NCBI RefSeq assembly: GCF_007625155.1
Contig: NZ_VMNK01000003.1
Coordinates: 310,001-374,000, forward strand
Length of the DNA stretch: 64,000 nt
Direction: 5' to 3'
From: Denitromonas halophila
GTDB lineage: Bacteria > Pseudomonadota > Gammaproteobacteria > Burkholderiales > Rhodocyclaceae
Made by a program: the position numbers and the translations under genes. Below the pieces are notes generated by a model. The model searched no databases, had not been told where the DNA came from, and saw only the letters and a program-made list of their open reading frames with translations. Positions within the stretch are counted from its first letter, which is position 1; each line of letters opens with the position of its first letter. Positions 54,113 through 63,259 of the stretch are shown here, in pieces.

Positions 54113-55711
54113 ATGGCCAATCTCGACGGACAGCTGCTCTTTGGTCTGCTGGTGTCGCTGGTCATCGCCGCCATCGTGGCCTGGTGGCTGGCCGGGCGCT
54201 ATCGCAAGGCCATGCTGCGGCTGATGAGCACGCCGACGCCGCCGCGCGATACGGCGGTGGCGACGTCCATGACCACCGTGGTGGGTGCCTCCGCCGCGCC
54301 AGCCCGTTTCGAAGCGGCCATCAACCGCCGCCAGAACCGCCGGCTTGCAGCCGTGCTGGCAGGCATCTCGATCGTGCTCGGGCTGTCCACCAGCGCCTTC
54401 GAACTGCTCGCGGTGCACACCGACCCCGGCTTCGGCCTGAACCGCTGGCTCATCCTCGGCGCGGTGTACACCTGGCCGGTGGTGCCGGCGCTGGGTCTGC
54501 TGTGGCGCTGGTCGGTGGGGCGCACGATCGGCGGTGTGGCGGCGTACCTGCTGTGCCTGATCCCCGTCATCCTGCTCGGCTCGAACGCCGCGCAAACCCT
54601 CACCATGGTCACCGGCTGGCTGGCGTCGACGGTCGCCCTGCCGATGATCAGCCTGCTCGGTCTGGCCGCCTCGGGGCGCATCCGGGCCGTCGCCCCCCTG
54701 CTGTTTCCGGCCGCCGTCGTGCTGGTCGGCGCCTCGCTGGTTGGCTTGGCCTGGGCGGCGTCGATGGTCGACACCCCGCCACCGACCCTGCTCGCGCTGC
54801 TCGACGCGATCGGCGCGATGCCGACCATTCTGGTCTTCATCGCCGCGCCCTGGGCGGTCGGCATCTGGCCGGTGATCGGCGTGCTGCGGGCGTTGGCGAC
54901 GGCCTACCGCCAAAAACGTTTCTCGGAACTCGCCTACCTCTTCGGCCTGTTCTGGCTGGTGGTGCTGATCGCCATGGCGCTGCCGAGCATCCACTCGGTG
55001 GGGCTGGCGGCCTTTGGCATCGTGCTGGTGTGGCTGTGGGTGCCCGTCGGTTTTGCACTGGCGCGGGGGTGGCTGGCACCGCCGCCCGCCCCGCCCACGC
55101 TGCTGGTGCTGCGGGTGTTCCGGCGCGACGCGGCGGTCGAGGCGCTGTTCGACGCCGTCACCGAGCGCTGGCGCGCCACCGGCAACACGGTGCTGATCGC
55201 CGGCACCGATCTGGTCAGCCGCACGCTGGACGCCGACGACCTCTTCGTCTTCCTCAGCCGCCGCCTGCGCGAGCGCTTCATCCTGCAGCCGGAGGATATC
55301 CCGCGCCGCCTGGCGGAGTTTGACCTGACGCCCGATCACGACGGCCGCTACCGCATCAACGAATGCTATTGCGGCGACGCCACCTGGCAGGGCGCGCTGC
55401 GCGCGCTGGTCGCCGGCTCGCATGCGGTGCTGATGGATCTGCGCGACTTCCGTGCCGAAAACGGTGGCTGCCGCTTTGAGTTGGGCGAGCTATCGCGCGC
55501 CGCGCACCTGCGGCAGATCGTGATTCTGTTCAACGAGCACACCGACCGCCGCACCGCCGAGGCCGACCTCGGCGACGCCAGTGGGCGAGTGCACTGGGTG
55601 GACATGAGCCGGCGCCACCGCCACACCGACCGCGCCGTACTGGCCGCGCTGCTGACGCCAGCGGCAAGGCCGGATGAATCCGGCCCTACACAGTTTCGCG
55701 GCCGCAGGTAG
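54113..55711 (+). CDS. Polytopic membrane protein with TIR-like C-terminal domain
   Basis: A 532-residue protein. Residues 1-330 hold about nine hydrophobic segments. The cytoplasmic tail from 335 starts TLLVLRVFRRDAAVEALFDA, with DLFVFLSRRLRERF and later AVLMDLRDFRAENGGCRFEL and HLRQIVILFNEHTD. This looks like a Rossmann-type TIR or deoxyribosyltransferase-like fold, with a Glu in CRFELGEL at the place of the TIR Glu. I recognise no family. The last codons and the TAG stop come from an inverted REP-like repeat, so the end may be secondary. Confidence 0.7.
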   Translation: MANLDGQLLFGLLVSLVIAAIVAWWLAGRYRKAMLRLMSTPTPPRDTAVATSMTTVVGASAAPARFEAAINRRQNRRLAAVLAGISIVLGLSTSAFELLAVHTDPGFGLNRWLILGAVYTWPVVPALGLLWRWSVGRTIGGVAAYLLCLIPVILLGSNAAQTLTMVTGWLASTVALPMISLLGLAASGRIRAVAPLLFPAAVVLVGASLVGLAWAASMVDTPPPTLLALLDAIGAMPTILVFIAAPWAVGIWPVIGVLRALATAYRQKRFSELAYLFGLFWLVVLIAMALPSIHSVGLAAFGIVLVWLWVPVGFALARGWLAPPPAPPTLLVLRVFRRDAAVEALFDAVTERWRATGNTVLIAGTDLVSRTLDADDLFVFLSRRLRERFILQPEDIPRRLAEFDLTPDHDGRYRINECYCGDATWQGALRALVAGSHAVLMDLRDFRAENGGCRFELGELSRAAHLRQIVILFNEHTDRRTAEADLGDASGRVHWVDMSRRHRHTDRAVLAALLTPAARPDESGPTQFRGRR

Positions 55712-55729
55712 GGCCGGATTCATCCGGCC
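55668..55729. repeat. Inverted pair of REP-like palindromes
   Basis: GGCCGGATGAATCCGGCCCT plus AC (55668-55689) is the inverse of GTAGGGCCGGATTCATCCGG plus CC (55708-55729), with an 18-base spacer. Each unit is itself palindromic. Together they can form a long cruciform or hairpin at the end of the membrane protein gene. A divergent copy is at 7767-7788. Confidence 0.7.
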
Positions 55730-55776
55730 ACGCACGCCCCCAACAAAACCAAACCATCCCGGCCTGGTTCGCCGGG

Positions 55777-57429
55777 TTAGCTCAGGCGCAGCGTCGGCGT
55801 CAGCACATTGGGGTCGAGCACCAGCTCGATCAGCGCCGCCTTGCCGGCCGCCTGCGCGCGCGCAAAGGCGGGCGCAAACTCGGCGGTCTCGGTCACCCGC
55901 TCGCCATGCGCGCCATAGGCCTGCGCGAGCGCGACAAAGTCGGGATTCTTCAGGCTCGTGGCGACGACTCGGCCGGGGTAGTGTTTTTCCTGGTGCATGC
56001 GGATGGTGCCGTACATGCCGTTGTTCACCACGATGAAAATGATCGCCAGCTCGTGCTGCACGGCGGTGGCCAGCTCCTGCCCGGTCATCATGAAGCAGCC
56101 GTCGCCGCTCCAGGCGATCACCTGCCGGTTCGGGTGCGCCAGCTTGGCGGCCACCGCGGCCGGCACGCCGTAACCCATGCTGCCGCTGGTGGGCGCCAGC
56201 TGCGTATGGAAACGACGATAGCGGAAGTAGCGATGCAGCCAGATGGTGTAGTTGCCCGCGCCATTGGTGAGGATGGCGTCGTCCGGCAGGGTGTCGTTCA
56301 GCCAGGTCATGATCTCGCCCATCTGCAGCAGGCCTGGCACCGTCGGCGGCGTGCTGTGGGCGAGATATTCGGCGCGATCGTCGGCCACGCTGTCGGCCCA
56401 GGCGGAGGAATCGACGCGGATGTCGGCCGCCGCCTCGGCAAAGGCCGCCATGCCCGAATTGATCGGCAGCTCGGCGCGATAGACCTTGCCCAGCTCGTCA
56501 TTGCCGGCATGCACATGCACCAGCGTCTGCTGGGGCTGCGGCACGTCGATCAGCGTATAGCCGCTGCTGGTCGCCTCGCCCAGACGCGCGCCGACCACGA
56601 TCAGCAAGTCGGCCGCGTCGATGCGTTTGACCAGCGAGGGCCGGATGCCCAGACCGGCGTCGCCGATGTAATTGGGGTGACGATGATCGAACAGATCCTG
56701 CCAGCGAAAGGCACAGGCCACCGGCAGGTGGTTGGCTTCGACAAAGCCGAGCATGTCGATGCAGGCGGTGTCGCTCCAGCCGGCACCGCCGAGGATCACC
56801 AGCGGCCGGTCGGCGGCGGCGAGCAGCGCCTTGAGGTGTGCCATGTCGTCCTCAGCCGGGCTGGCCTGCACCGCCCGCGCCGGCCCCACGTCACGCGCCA
56901 CGCCGCGGCCGAACAACAGGTTCTCGGGCAAGGCCAGCACCACCGGCCCCGGCCGGCCCGACATCGCCGTCTGGAAGGCGCGGTGCATGTACTCGGGAAT
57001 GCGGTCGATGCGGTCGATCTGCGTCACCCACTTGGCCATGCTGCCGAACATGCGACGGTAGTCGACTTCCTGAAAGGCTTCGCGATCCACGCAGTCGTCG
57101 CCAATCTGCCCGACCAGCAAGATCATCGGCGACGAATCCTGCGCCGCGTTATGCACCGCGATGCTGGCGTTGCAAGCCCCCGGCCCGCGCGTCACCAGGC
57201 ACACGCCGGGCCGGCCGGTGAGCTTGCCCCAGGCATCAGCCATGAAACCGGCGCCGCTCTCATGCCGGCAGGTGATCAGGCGGATCTGCTCGCGGCGCTC
57301 GTACAAGCCGTCGAGCAAGGGCAGGTAACTCTCGCCCGGCACACAGAACACCGTGCTCACGCCATTGATGCGCAGCGCCTCGGCCACGATGTGTCCGCCC
57401 AGCCTCGCGTCGGGATGCTCTGCCGTCAT
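55777..57429 (-). CDS. Thiamine-diphosphate enzyme (acetolactate synthase-like)
   Basis: A 550-residue enzyme of the TPP family in three domains. N-terminal: PGESYLPLLDGLYERRE and catalytic Glu in CRHESGAGFMADAWGK. Middle: VVGARLGEATSSG. C-terminal: TPP motif WSGDGCFMMTG to VVNNGMYGTIRM. It resembles acetolactate synthase large subunits and related decarboxylases, but there is no small subunit gene, and the substrate is open. ATG at 57429 starts the family sequence; an upstream start would run into the divergent DUF1840 region. Confidence 0.85.
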   Translation of the reverse strand: MTAEHPDARLGGHIVAEALRINGVSTVFCVPGESYLPLLDGLYERREQIRLITCRHESGAGFMADAWGKLTGRPGVCLVTRGPGACNASIAVHNAAQDSSPMILLVGQIGDDCVDREAFQEVDYRRMFGSMAKWVTQIDRIDRIPEYMHRAFQTAMSGRPGPVVLALPENLLFGRGVARDVGPARAVQASPAEDDMAHLKALLAAADRPLVILGGAGWSDTACIDMLGFVEANHLPVACAFRWQDLFDHRHPNYIGDAGLGIRPSLVKRIDAADLLIVVGARLGEATSSGYTLIDVPQPQQTLVHVHAGNDELGKVYRAELPINSGMAAFAEAAADIRVDSSAWADSVADDRAEYLAHSTPPTVPGLLQMGEIMTWLNDTLPDDAILTNGAGNYTIWLHRYFRYRRFHTQLAPTSGSMGYGVPAAVAAKLAHPNRQVIAWSGDGCFMMTGQELATAVQHELAIIFIVVNNGMYGTIRMHQEKHYPGRVVATSLKNPDFVALAQAYGAHGERVTETAEFAPAFARAQAAGKAALIELVLDPNVLTPTLRLS

Positions 57430-57546
57430 GCTTGCCTCCGTCATTGTCGATATGCTTGTGCGTCCATTGTGCTGCGCCCGCGCGCTCCGGGCAACGACCC
57501 GCCCGCTCGGACTACAATCGAACGCATTCCCCACGAGGACACGCTC

Positions 57547-57870
57547 ATGCTGACCATCTTCAAATCTCCCGCCGGCGCCGACGTCATCATGCTCGGCCCG
57601 ACCGCCCAGGCCATGTTCAGGGCGCTGGGCAGAGACCCCGACAGCCCCAGCGGCATCGTCACCGTCGAACAACTGCCCGACGCCATCGCACGGCTCAAGC
57701 AGGCCATCGCCGCTGATCGGGCCGCCCACGCCAAGGACGACCCCGACGCAGAAGAAGCCGCACCGCGCGGCATGGCCGCGCCGGTCAGCTTCTACCAGCG
57801 CGCCTGGCCGCTGCTGGAGCTGCTTGAACTGGCGCAAAAAGAACAAAAACCCGTCACCTGGGGCGTTTGA
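57547..57870 (+). CDS. DUF1840 protein
   Basis: A 107-residue soluble protein with the DUF1840 pattern: MLTIFKSPAGADVIMLGPTA, QLPDAIARLKQAIAAD, a linker, and PVSFYQRAWPLLELLELAQKE. The family is small, widely found in beta- and gammaproteobacteria, and of unknown role. ATG at 57547 follows ACGAGGACACGCTC. It is divergent from the TPP enzyme. Confidence 0.85.
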   Translation: MLTIFKSPAGADVIMLGPTAQAMFRALGRDPDSPSGIVTVEQLPDAIARLKQAIAADRAAHAKDDPDAEEAAPRGMAAPVSFYQRAWPLLELLELAQKEQKPVTWGV

Positions 57871-58094
57871 TTCAGATCAAGTCCGGTCTCGCGGCAGCCA
57901 TAAACCGTCGCCACACACCACTAGTTCAATGGAACTATGAGCGCGCAAGCCGTGTTCCGACGCCATAAACTGCGACGTCATAATTGTTACAGGATTTGTC
58001 TGCGGCATCCCGCGACGCAATTGGGAATTGATCCATACAACCTAAAAGGTTAAAGTGCGGCTACGCATCAAAAACTAATACTTTTGGATTAGCC
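57871..58094. promoter_or_regulatory. A+T-rich intergenic region before small HTH gene
   Basis: 224 bases with lower GC than elsewhere. TAGTTC-AATG-GAACTA (57922-57937) is a short inverted repeat. GCCATAAAC occurs twice (57897-57905 and 57962-57970). These could be operators for the small HTH protein. No ORF of note is seen. Confidence 0.4.
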
Positions 58095-58334
58095 ATGCCA
58101 CAGCGACACAAAGCCCAATCCCCAAGCGCCGAGCAACTGCTGGATTGGCGCAAGAAGCGCAAGCTGAGTCAGTCCGAGTTCTGGGCACCCATCGGCGTAA
58201 CCCAGTCGGCCGGCAGCCGTTACGAAAGTGGACGGCCGCTTCCGATTCCGATCGCACTCCTGCTCGACCTGGTTTACGGCCCCCCCAAACGGTCCGAGAA
58301 ACTGCTCGCGAAACTTCGCGCCACCGGTCAGTAA
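58095..58334 (+). CDS. Small XRE-like helix-turn-helix protein
   Basis: A 79-residue protein. The pattern LLDWRKKRKLSQSEFWAPIG followed by VTQSAGSRYESGRPLP fits an XRE/Cro-type helix-turn-helix (helix 2 LSQSEFWAPIG, recognition helix QSAGSRYESG). It would bind DNA, perhaps its own upstream repeats. Single gene units like this are common in betaproteobacteria, and I know of no defined role. A clear terminator follows. Confidence 0.75.
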   Translation: MPQRHKAQSPSAEQLLDWRKKRKLSQSEFWAPIGVTQSAGSRYESGRPLPIPIALLLDLVYGPPKRSEKLLAKLRATGQ

Positions 58335-58354
58335 GCTCATCCCCCGACCCTAAT

Positions 58355-58381
58355 AAAAAACCCGCCACAAGCGGGTTTTTT
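58355..58381 (+). terminator. Bidirectional terminator after HTH gene
   Basis: AAAAAACCCGC-CACAA-GCGGGTTTTTT is a perfect hairpin with A and T tracts, 21 bases after the HTH stop. It may also end the convergent TIR transcript. Confidence 0.92.
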
Positions 58382-58411
58382 AATATGCGCAAAGCGAGAA
58401 CACGCCTGCCA

Positions 58412-59407
58412 CTAGCGCTCGCGGAATCCCGACAGGCTCATCAAGGCCAGCATGAGCGTCGCAACCAACACCCCGACGGTGAAGAGCACCGCCGACTCGT
58501 ACTCCTCGCAGACCGGCTTGAACAACATGAACGCCGTGAATGCCCCAATGGCTCCGGTCCAGGCCGCGCCCAGAAAATAGCCGCGCCGCGCCGGATCGAC
58601 ATGCCGCGCAAACACAAACATCAGCGCGCTGGCCGGCACGACAACCAGAAAGATCACCCCCGACCAGGCCTTGCTGAGTGGCACAAACCAGCCCGCTGGC
58701 GGGTTCAGACAACGCCCCTCGTTTAGGGCACCGACGGCACTCACGCTCTCGAACAACTGCTTCAACGACCACGCCGGCGCACCATCCTGGCCGGTCAGGC
58801 TGCTGCTGGCGTCGAACAGATTGCCGATCACCGTCAAGACGGTCAGGGCGACCGCCAGCACCAGCGACAGCGACACCGCCAGGTTCACCTGATGCAACTG
58901 GCGCTCGGTGGCGGAGGGGATGTCGAGCGCGATGATCTTCGCCAGTCGGGTCACGTCTTCGCGCCAGCGGCTGTCGCTGATCGAGATCGCGTTGAAGCGA
59001 GTCAGCGCCCTGAGCGATGCGGGCAGCTCGTCGGCGCGCGGCATCGGCGTACCCTCGACCAGCACCGGATACACCGGCACGCCAGCCTCGAGCGCGGCGG
59101 ACACTTCATGCGAGACCCAATCGTCCGCATCTTCGAGACGCCGGCGGCCCTCGTCATCGCTAGCGTTCAGCCAGTCGGGCCCGATCAGCACCACCACGGC
59201 ATCGGCGCTGCCCAGCGTGTGCCGAATGACCTCGCCAAAATCTGCACCACCGGCGATCCCTTCGACATCACGAAAGACCCGCTTGTCACCAAAGTAGGTC
59301 CCCAGCGAATCACCGAGACGGCCAGCCACCCATTGCGTGTCACCACGGCGATAGCTGATGAAGATGCGCTGCGACCCCGCGTGCGGCGGGGAAACGGATG
59401 TCGCCAT
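58412..59407 (-). CDS. TIR domain protein with four membrane segments
   Basis: A 331-residue protein. Residues 12-155 are a TIR domain close to that of 23736-24682: RIFISYRRGDTQWVAGRLGD, RVFRDVEGIAGGADFGEVIR, VVVLIGPDWLN, with Glu101 in WVSHEVSAALEAG at the NADase position. The C-terminal half has four hydrophobic segments (VNLAVSLSLVLAVALTVLTV, GVIFLVVVPASALMFVF, YFLGAAWTGAIGAFTAFMLF, AVLFTVGVLVATLMLALMSL). The TIR domain thus faces the cytoplasm. It is a single gene. A role in NAD-depleting defence or signalling is inferred. Confidence 0.88.
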   Translation of the reverse strand: MATSVSPPHAGSQRIFISYRRGDTQWVAGRLGDSLGTYFGDKRVFRDVEGIAGGADFGEVIRHTLGSADAVVVLIGPDWLNASDDEGRRRLEDADDWVSHEVSAALEAGVPVYPVLVEGTPMPRADELPASLRALTRFNAISISDSRWREDVTRLAKIIALDIPSATERQLHQVNLAVSLSLVLAVALTVLTVIGNLFDASSSLTGQDGAPAWSLKQLFESVSAVGALNEGRCLNPPAGWFVPLSKAWSGVIFLVVVPASALMFVFARHVDPARRGYFLGAAWTGAIGAFTAFMLFKPVCEEYESAVLFTVGVLVATLMLALMSLSGFRER

Positions 59408-59580
59408 CGAACCCTCCTGCTCCCAGTTGAACGCGACCCGCGAAGTCTCACCCCCAGCCGCGGATCCGACAAGCGCTTACCTTAGCGTCATTCGGCCGCC
59501 TCATGTGACTTCGCATCGGGGGGGCAAGGACACAAGGACGCCGCCACGGCCGATCGCCCCCCTGGCCCAGCAGAATGGTC

Positions 59581-59610
59581 AAAAAAAGACCGCATCCACT
59601 GCGGTCTTTT
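59581..59610. terminator. Bidirectional terminator after yicC
   Basis: AAAAGACCGCA-TCCAC-TGCGGTCTTTT is a perfect 11-bp stem with A/T tracts at 59581-59610, next to the yicC stop at 59631 (minus strand). Confidence 0.88.
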
Positions 59611-59630
59611 CTCTCTTCGTATCCAACACA

Positions 59631-60500
59631 TCACTCGATGTTCTGTACCTGCTCGCGCATCTGCTCGATCAGCACCTTCATTTCCATTGCCACCGCCGTC
59701 ACATCGGTCGCAGCGCTCTTGGAGGCCAGGGTGTTGGCCTCGCGGTTGAGTTCCTGCATCAGGAAGTCCAGCCGCTTGCCTGAGATGCCGCCCTTCTTGA
59801 GAATGCGCGTCACCTCGTCCAGGTGGGTGCGCAGGCGATCGAGTTCTTCATCGACATCGATGCGCTGGGCGAACAGCGCCACTTCCTGACGGATGCGGTC
59901 TTCATCGAGCGTGGCCACCGCCTCGCGCAGGCGCTCGGTCAGCTTGGCCTGATAGGCCTCGACCAGCACCGGCATCTGCGGCGCGGCACGCAGCACCAGC
60001 TCACGCATGCCGTCGACCCGCTCGCGAATGATGCCAGCCAGCTTGGCGCCTTCGCGCTGACGGCTGGCGAGGAACTCGTCAATCGCCGCCTCGGCCATCT
60101 CGCGGATCACCGGCATCAGTTCATCAAAGCCGACGCTGTCGTCGGCCATCATGCCCGGCCAGCGCAGCAGTTCGGACACCGACAGCGCCTTGGCCTGCGG
60201 AAAAACCACCTGCGCCTGGGTCTGCGCGGCCTTCAGTTGTTGCAATAAAGCGCCGTTGAGAGACATCTCGGCCGCGCTTGCGGCATCATTCTTCTGCAAA
60301 TAAAGACGACATTCGACTTTGCCCCGACTCAGGCGCGCAGTGAGCATTTCGCGCAGCGCGGGTTCGGCGAGCCGGACATCATCGCCCAGGCGAAAGGCCA
60401 GATCGAGGAAGCGGGAATTGACACTGCGCAGTTCAATATGAAGACTGACCCTGCCCAGTTCGCGGTGTTGGACCGCAAAGCCGGTCATACTGAGTATCAT
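59631..60500 (-). CDS. yicC: YicC family endoribonuclease-type protein
   Basis: A 289-residue protein with the YicC signature: MILSMTGFAVQHRELGRVSL, ELRSVNSRFLDLAFRL, LSRGKVECRLYLQK and a C-terminal half with RIDVDEELDRLRTHLDE, KGGISGKRLDFLMQELNREA, NTLASKSAATDVTAVAMEMK. YicC-type proteins act as endoribonucleases in sRNA turnover. ATG at 60500 gives the exact family start; upstream in-frame codons are spurious. It is divergent from the kinase gene, a conserved order in related genomes. Confidence 0.92.
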   Translation of the reverse strand: MILSMTGFAVQHRELGRVSLHIELRSVNSRFLDLAFRLGDDVRLAEPALREMLTARLSRGKVECRLYLQKNDAASAAEMSLNGALLQQLKAAQTQAQVVFPQAKALSVSELLRWPGMMADDSVGFDELMPVIREMAEAAIDEFLASRQREGAKLAGIIRERVDGMRELVLRAAPQMPVLVEAYQAKLTERLREAVATLDEDRIRQEVALFAQRIDVDEELDRLRTHLDEVTRILKKGGISGKRLDFLMQELNREANTLASKSAATDVTAVAMEMKVLIEQMREQVQNIE

Positions 60501-60590
60501 CTGGGACTCCGGTGCCCGGTGTCGATGTGCTTTACACCACCCACGGCACACAAGAAAATGCTGTGAAAACGGAATTTTAGCCGCCCCTTC

Positions 60591-61538
60591 ATGCCCCCTC
60601 AAGTTAATCAGGCACTGCCTTCCGGTTTTCAGCTGGACCAGTACCGCATCGAGCGGCAACTGTCGCTGGGGGGGTTCTCCATTGTGTACCTCGCGTATGA
60701 CGCCGAGGGAACGCCCGTTGCGATCAAGGAATACCTGCCCAATTCGCTGGCCTTGCGCGGTGAAGGCGAAGTGGAGCCCAAGATATCGGCGGAGAATGAA
60801 CCGGCCTTTCGCTACGGCATGAAGTGCTTTTTTGAAGAAGGGCGCGCGCTGGCCAAGCTGATGCACCCCAACGTGGTGCGGGTGCTCAACTTCTTCCGCG
60901 CCAACAACACCGTCTACATGGTGATGCAGTTCGAGCGCGGCCGGACCCTGCACGAGTATGTGAACAAACACCGCGATGTGCTGCGCGAACGATTCCTGCG
61001 CGGCGTGTTCACCCGCATGCTCAACGGCCTGCGCGAAGTGCATGCGCACAAGTTGCTACACTTGGATATCAAGCCCTCCAATATCTATCTGCGTCTGGAC
61101 GGCACGCCGGTGCTGCTCGATTTCGGCGCGGCACGCCAGACCCTGATGACCGGCCAGCCGATGCTCAAACCCATGTACACACCGGGTTTCGCGTCGCCCG
61201 AGCAGTTCGCCGGGCGCGAGCATCTCGGGCCGTGGAGCGATATCTACAGCGTAGGCGCCAGCATGTATGCCTGCCTGGCCGGCAGTGCGCCGCCGCGCTC
61301 GGACGAGCGCACCACCAAAGACACCTACACGCCCGCGGCCAAGGCTTTTGCCGGTCGCCACAGCGAGCAACTACTCGACATCATCGACTGGTGTCTCCAT
61401 CTTGACCCCCTCGCCCGCCCTCAAAGCGTCTACGCTTTACAAAAAGCACTGGTCCAGCGCGGACCCGACGAGGCCATGCCGGCCTCGTGGTTTTCCGACG
61501 TGGGGAGCCGGCTCAAAACCTTCATTGGTCGCTCATGA
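60591..61538 (+). CDS. Hanks-type serine/threonine protein kinase
   Basis: A 315-residue cytoplasmic kinase. Gly loop LSLGGFSIVYLAYD, catalytic Lys in VAIKEYLP, catalytic loop LLHLDIKPSNIYL and DFGAARQT, and an APE-like segment GFASPEQFAG. The HRD motif is changed to HLD, as in many bacterial kinases. No membrane segment or sensor domain follows, and the protein ends soon after the kinase fold. It overlaps the phosphatase gene by ATGA, so the pair is made together and likely controls the same targets. Confidence 0.92.
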   Translation: MPPQVNQALPSGFQLDQYRIERQLSLGGFSIVYLAYDAEGTPVAIKEYLPNSLALRGEGEVEPKISAENEPAFRYGMKCFFEEGRALAKLMHPNVVRVLNFFRANNTVYMVMQFERGRTLHEYVNKHRDVLRERFLRGVFTRMLNGLREVHAHKLLHLDIKPSNIYLRLDGTPVLLDFGAARQTLMTGQPMLKPMYTPGFASPEQFAGREHLGPWSDIYSVGASMYACLAGSAPPRSDERTTKDTYTPAAKAFAGRHSEQLLDIIDWCLHLDPLARPQSVYALQKALVQRGPDEAMPASWFSDVGSRLKTFIGRS

Positions 61539-62455
61539 AATTCACCATCTACCAAGAAAGCCGCATCGGCAAGCGCGCCTCCAACCAGGATCGCATCGCC
61601 TATTGCTACTCGCGTGACGCCTTGTTGATGGTTGTCGCCGACGGCATGGGCGGACACCTGCATGGCGAGGTGGCGGCGCAGATCGCGGTGCAGTTCATCA
61701 CTCAGGCCTTCCAGCGCGAAGCCCAGCCACTGGTGGGCGATCCGGTGCTGTTCCTGTCGCACGTGATGACCAACGCGCACCACGCCATCCTCGACTACGC
61801 CTTCGACAAATACCTGCCCGAAGCACCACGCACCACGGTGGTCGCCTGCCTCATCCAGAACGGCCAGGCCTACTGGGCCCATGCCGGCGACTCGCGCCTG
61901 TACCTGCTGCGCAAGGGCGAGGTCGAGATGCAGACCCGCGATCACTCCCGCGTGCAGCTGATGCTCGACCAGGGCCTGATCGACGCCGAAGGGGCCGCGG
62001 TGCACCCCGGACGCAACCGCATTTACAGCTGCCTGGGCGGCAATCACTCACCGCAGGTCGAGTTCTCGCGCCCGACACCGCTGTTTTCAGGCGACATCCT
62101 CGCGCTGTGCACCGACGGCGTGTGGGGCCCGGTCGGCACCGAGCCGCTCAAAGCGCGGCTGCTCGACGGCAGGCCGCTCATGAAGAGCATCCCCAAACTG
62201 CTCGATGAAGCCGAAGAGCGCGGCGGCGCGCATGCCGACAACCTGTCGATGATCGGCCTGCTGTGGCTGCAGGACTTTGCCGAAACCCTGCCCGACACCG
62301 TGTCCACCCAGACCATGGCGATCAGCAGCTTCACCACACAAATGGAAAGCTTCGAGCGCACCGCCGGCAGCGGCGCCCAGGATCTGACCGACGACGAGAT
62401 CGAACAGGCCATCTCCGAAATCAACGTCGCCATCAAGAAATTCACCTCCGACTGA
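61535..62455 (+). CDS. PP2C-type serine/threonine phosphatase
   Basis: A 306-residue phosphatase: [56 protein letters not shown] and a late [13 protein letters not shown]. The metal-binding Asp residues are all present (NQDR, ADGMGG, TDGVWG, ADN). A C-terminal helical tail ([17 protein letters not shown]) is extra. It should reverse the kinase upstream. The start overlaps the kinase stop. Confidence 0.92.
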   Translation: MKFTIYQESRIGKRASNQDRIAYCYSRDALLMVVADGMGGHLHGEVAAQIAVQFITQAFQREAQPLVGDPVLFLSHVMTNAHHAILDYAFDKYLPEAPRTTVVACLIQNGQAYWAHAGDSRLYLLRKGEVEMQTRDHSRVQLMLDQGLIDAEGAAVHPGRNRIYSCLGGNHSPQVEFSRPTPLFSGDILALCTDGVWGPVGTEPLKARLLDGRPLMKSIPKLLDEAEERGGAHADNLSMIGLLWLQDFAETLPDTVSTQTMAISSFTTQMESFERTAGSGAQDLTDDEIEQAISEINVAIKKFTSD

Positions 62456-62537
62456 GGCCCGCGCCTCCCACCGGCAGCCGGCGTGCGCGCCGCTGCCGCC
62501 GTCGGCCGTCTCACCCCTTTCACACAGGATTTGCCCC

Positions 62538-63257
62538 ATGCGTCCCAGCCAGCGACAGCCCCACCAACTCCGCGACATCCGCATTACCCGAGGCTTTACC
62601 AAACACGCCGAAGGCTCGGTGCTGATCGAATTCGGCGACACCCGTGTGCTGTGCACCGCCAGCGTCGAAGAGTCCGTTCCCGGCTTTTTGCGCGGCAAGG
62701 GCACCGGCTGGCTGACCGCCGAATACGGCATGCTGCCGCGCGCCACCCACACCCGCGGCGCCCGCGAAGCGGCCAAGGGCAAGCAAAGCGGCCGCACGCA
62801 AGAGATCCAGCGCCTGATCGGCCGCAGCCTGCGCGCGGTGGTGGACATGAACGCCCTCGGCGAGCGTCAGGTGATCATCGACTGTGACGTGCTGCAAGCC
62901 GACGGCGGCACGCGCACAGCCGCCATCACCGGTGCCTGCGTCGCGGTGCACGAAGCGCTCGATGGCCTGGTGCGCCGCGGCCTGCTCACCACCAACCCGA
63001 TGCGCGAACTCGTCGCTGCGGTGTCGGTCGGCATGGTTGACGGTGTGCCGGTGCTCGATCTGGACTACCCTGAAGACTCGGCCTGCGACACCGACATGAA
63101 CGTGGTGATGACCGCCAGCGGCCATTTCGTTGAAGTGCAGGGCACCGCCGAAGGCCACGCCTTCACCCGCGCCGAACTCAACGCCCTGCTCGACCTGGCC
63201 ACCACCGGCATCGCCGAACTCAACGCGCTCCAGCGCGACGCGCTGGCACAGGATTAA
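62538..63257 (+). CDS. rph: Ribonuclease PH
   Basis: A 239-residue phosphorolytic 3' exonuclease that trims tRNA 3' ends. Motifs include [80 protein letters not shown] and a C-terminal [14 protein letters not shown]. Full length. It is followed two bases on by rdgB, as in many betaproteobacteria. Confidence 0.96.
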   Translation: MRPSQRQPHQLRDIRITRGFTKHAEGSVLIEFGDTRVLCTASVEESVPGFLRGKGTGWLTAEYGMLPRATHTRGAREAAKGKQSGRTQEIQRLIGRSLRAVVDMNALGERQVIIDCDVLQADGGTRTAAITGACVAVHEALDGLVRRGLLTTNPMRELVAAVSVGMVDGVPVLDLDYPEDSACDTDMNVVMTASGHFVEVQGTAEGHAFTRAELNALLDLATTGIAELNALQRDALAQD

Positions 63258-63259
63258 GC

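Noticed and set aside
55906-57540. Plus-strand ORF across the TPP enzyme leading into the DUF1840 gene
   Set aside because: The upstream part is antisense to the TPP enzyme; the DUF1840 family starts at 57547.
60501-61049. Upstream extension of yicC to 61049
   Set aside because: It overlaps the kinase gene antisense, and YicC proteins start at MILSMTGF.
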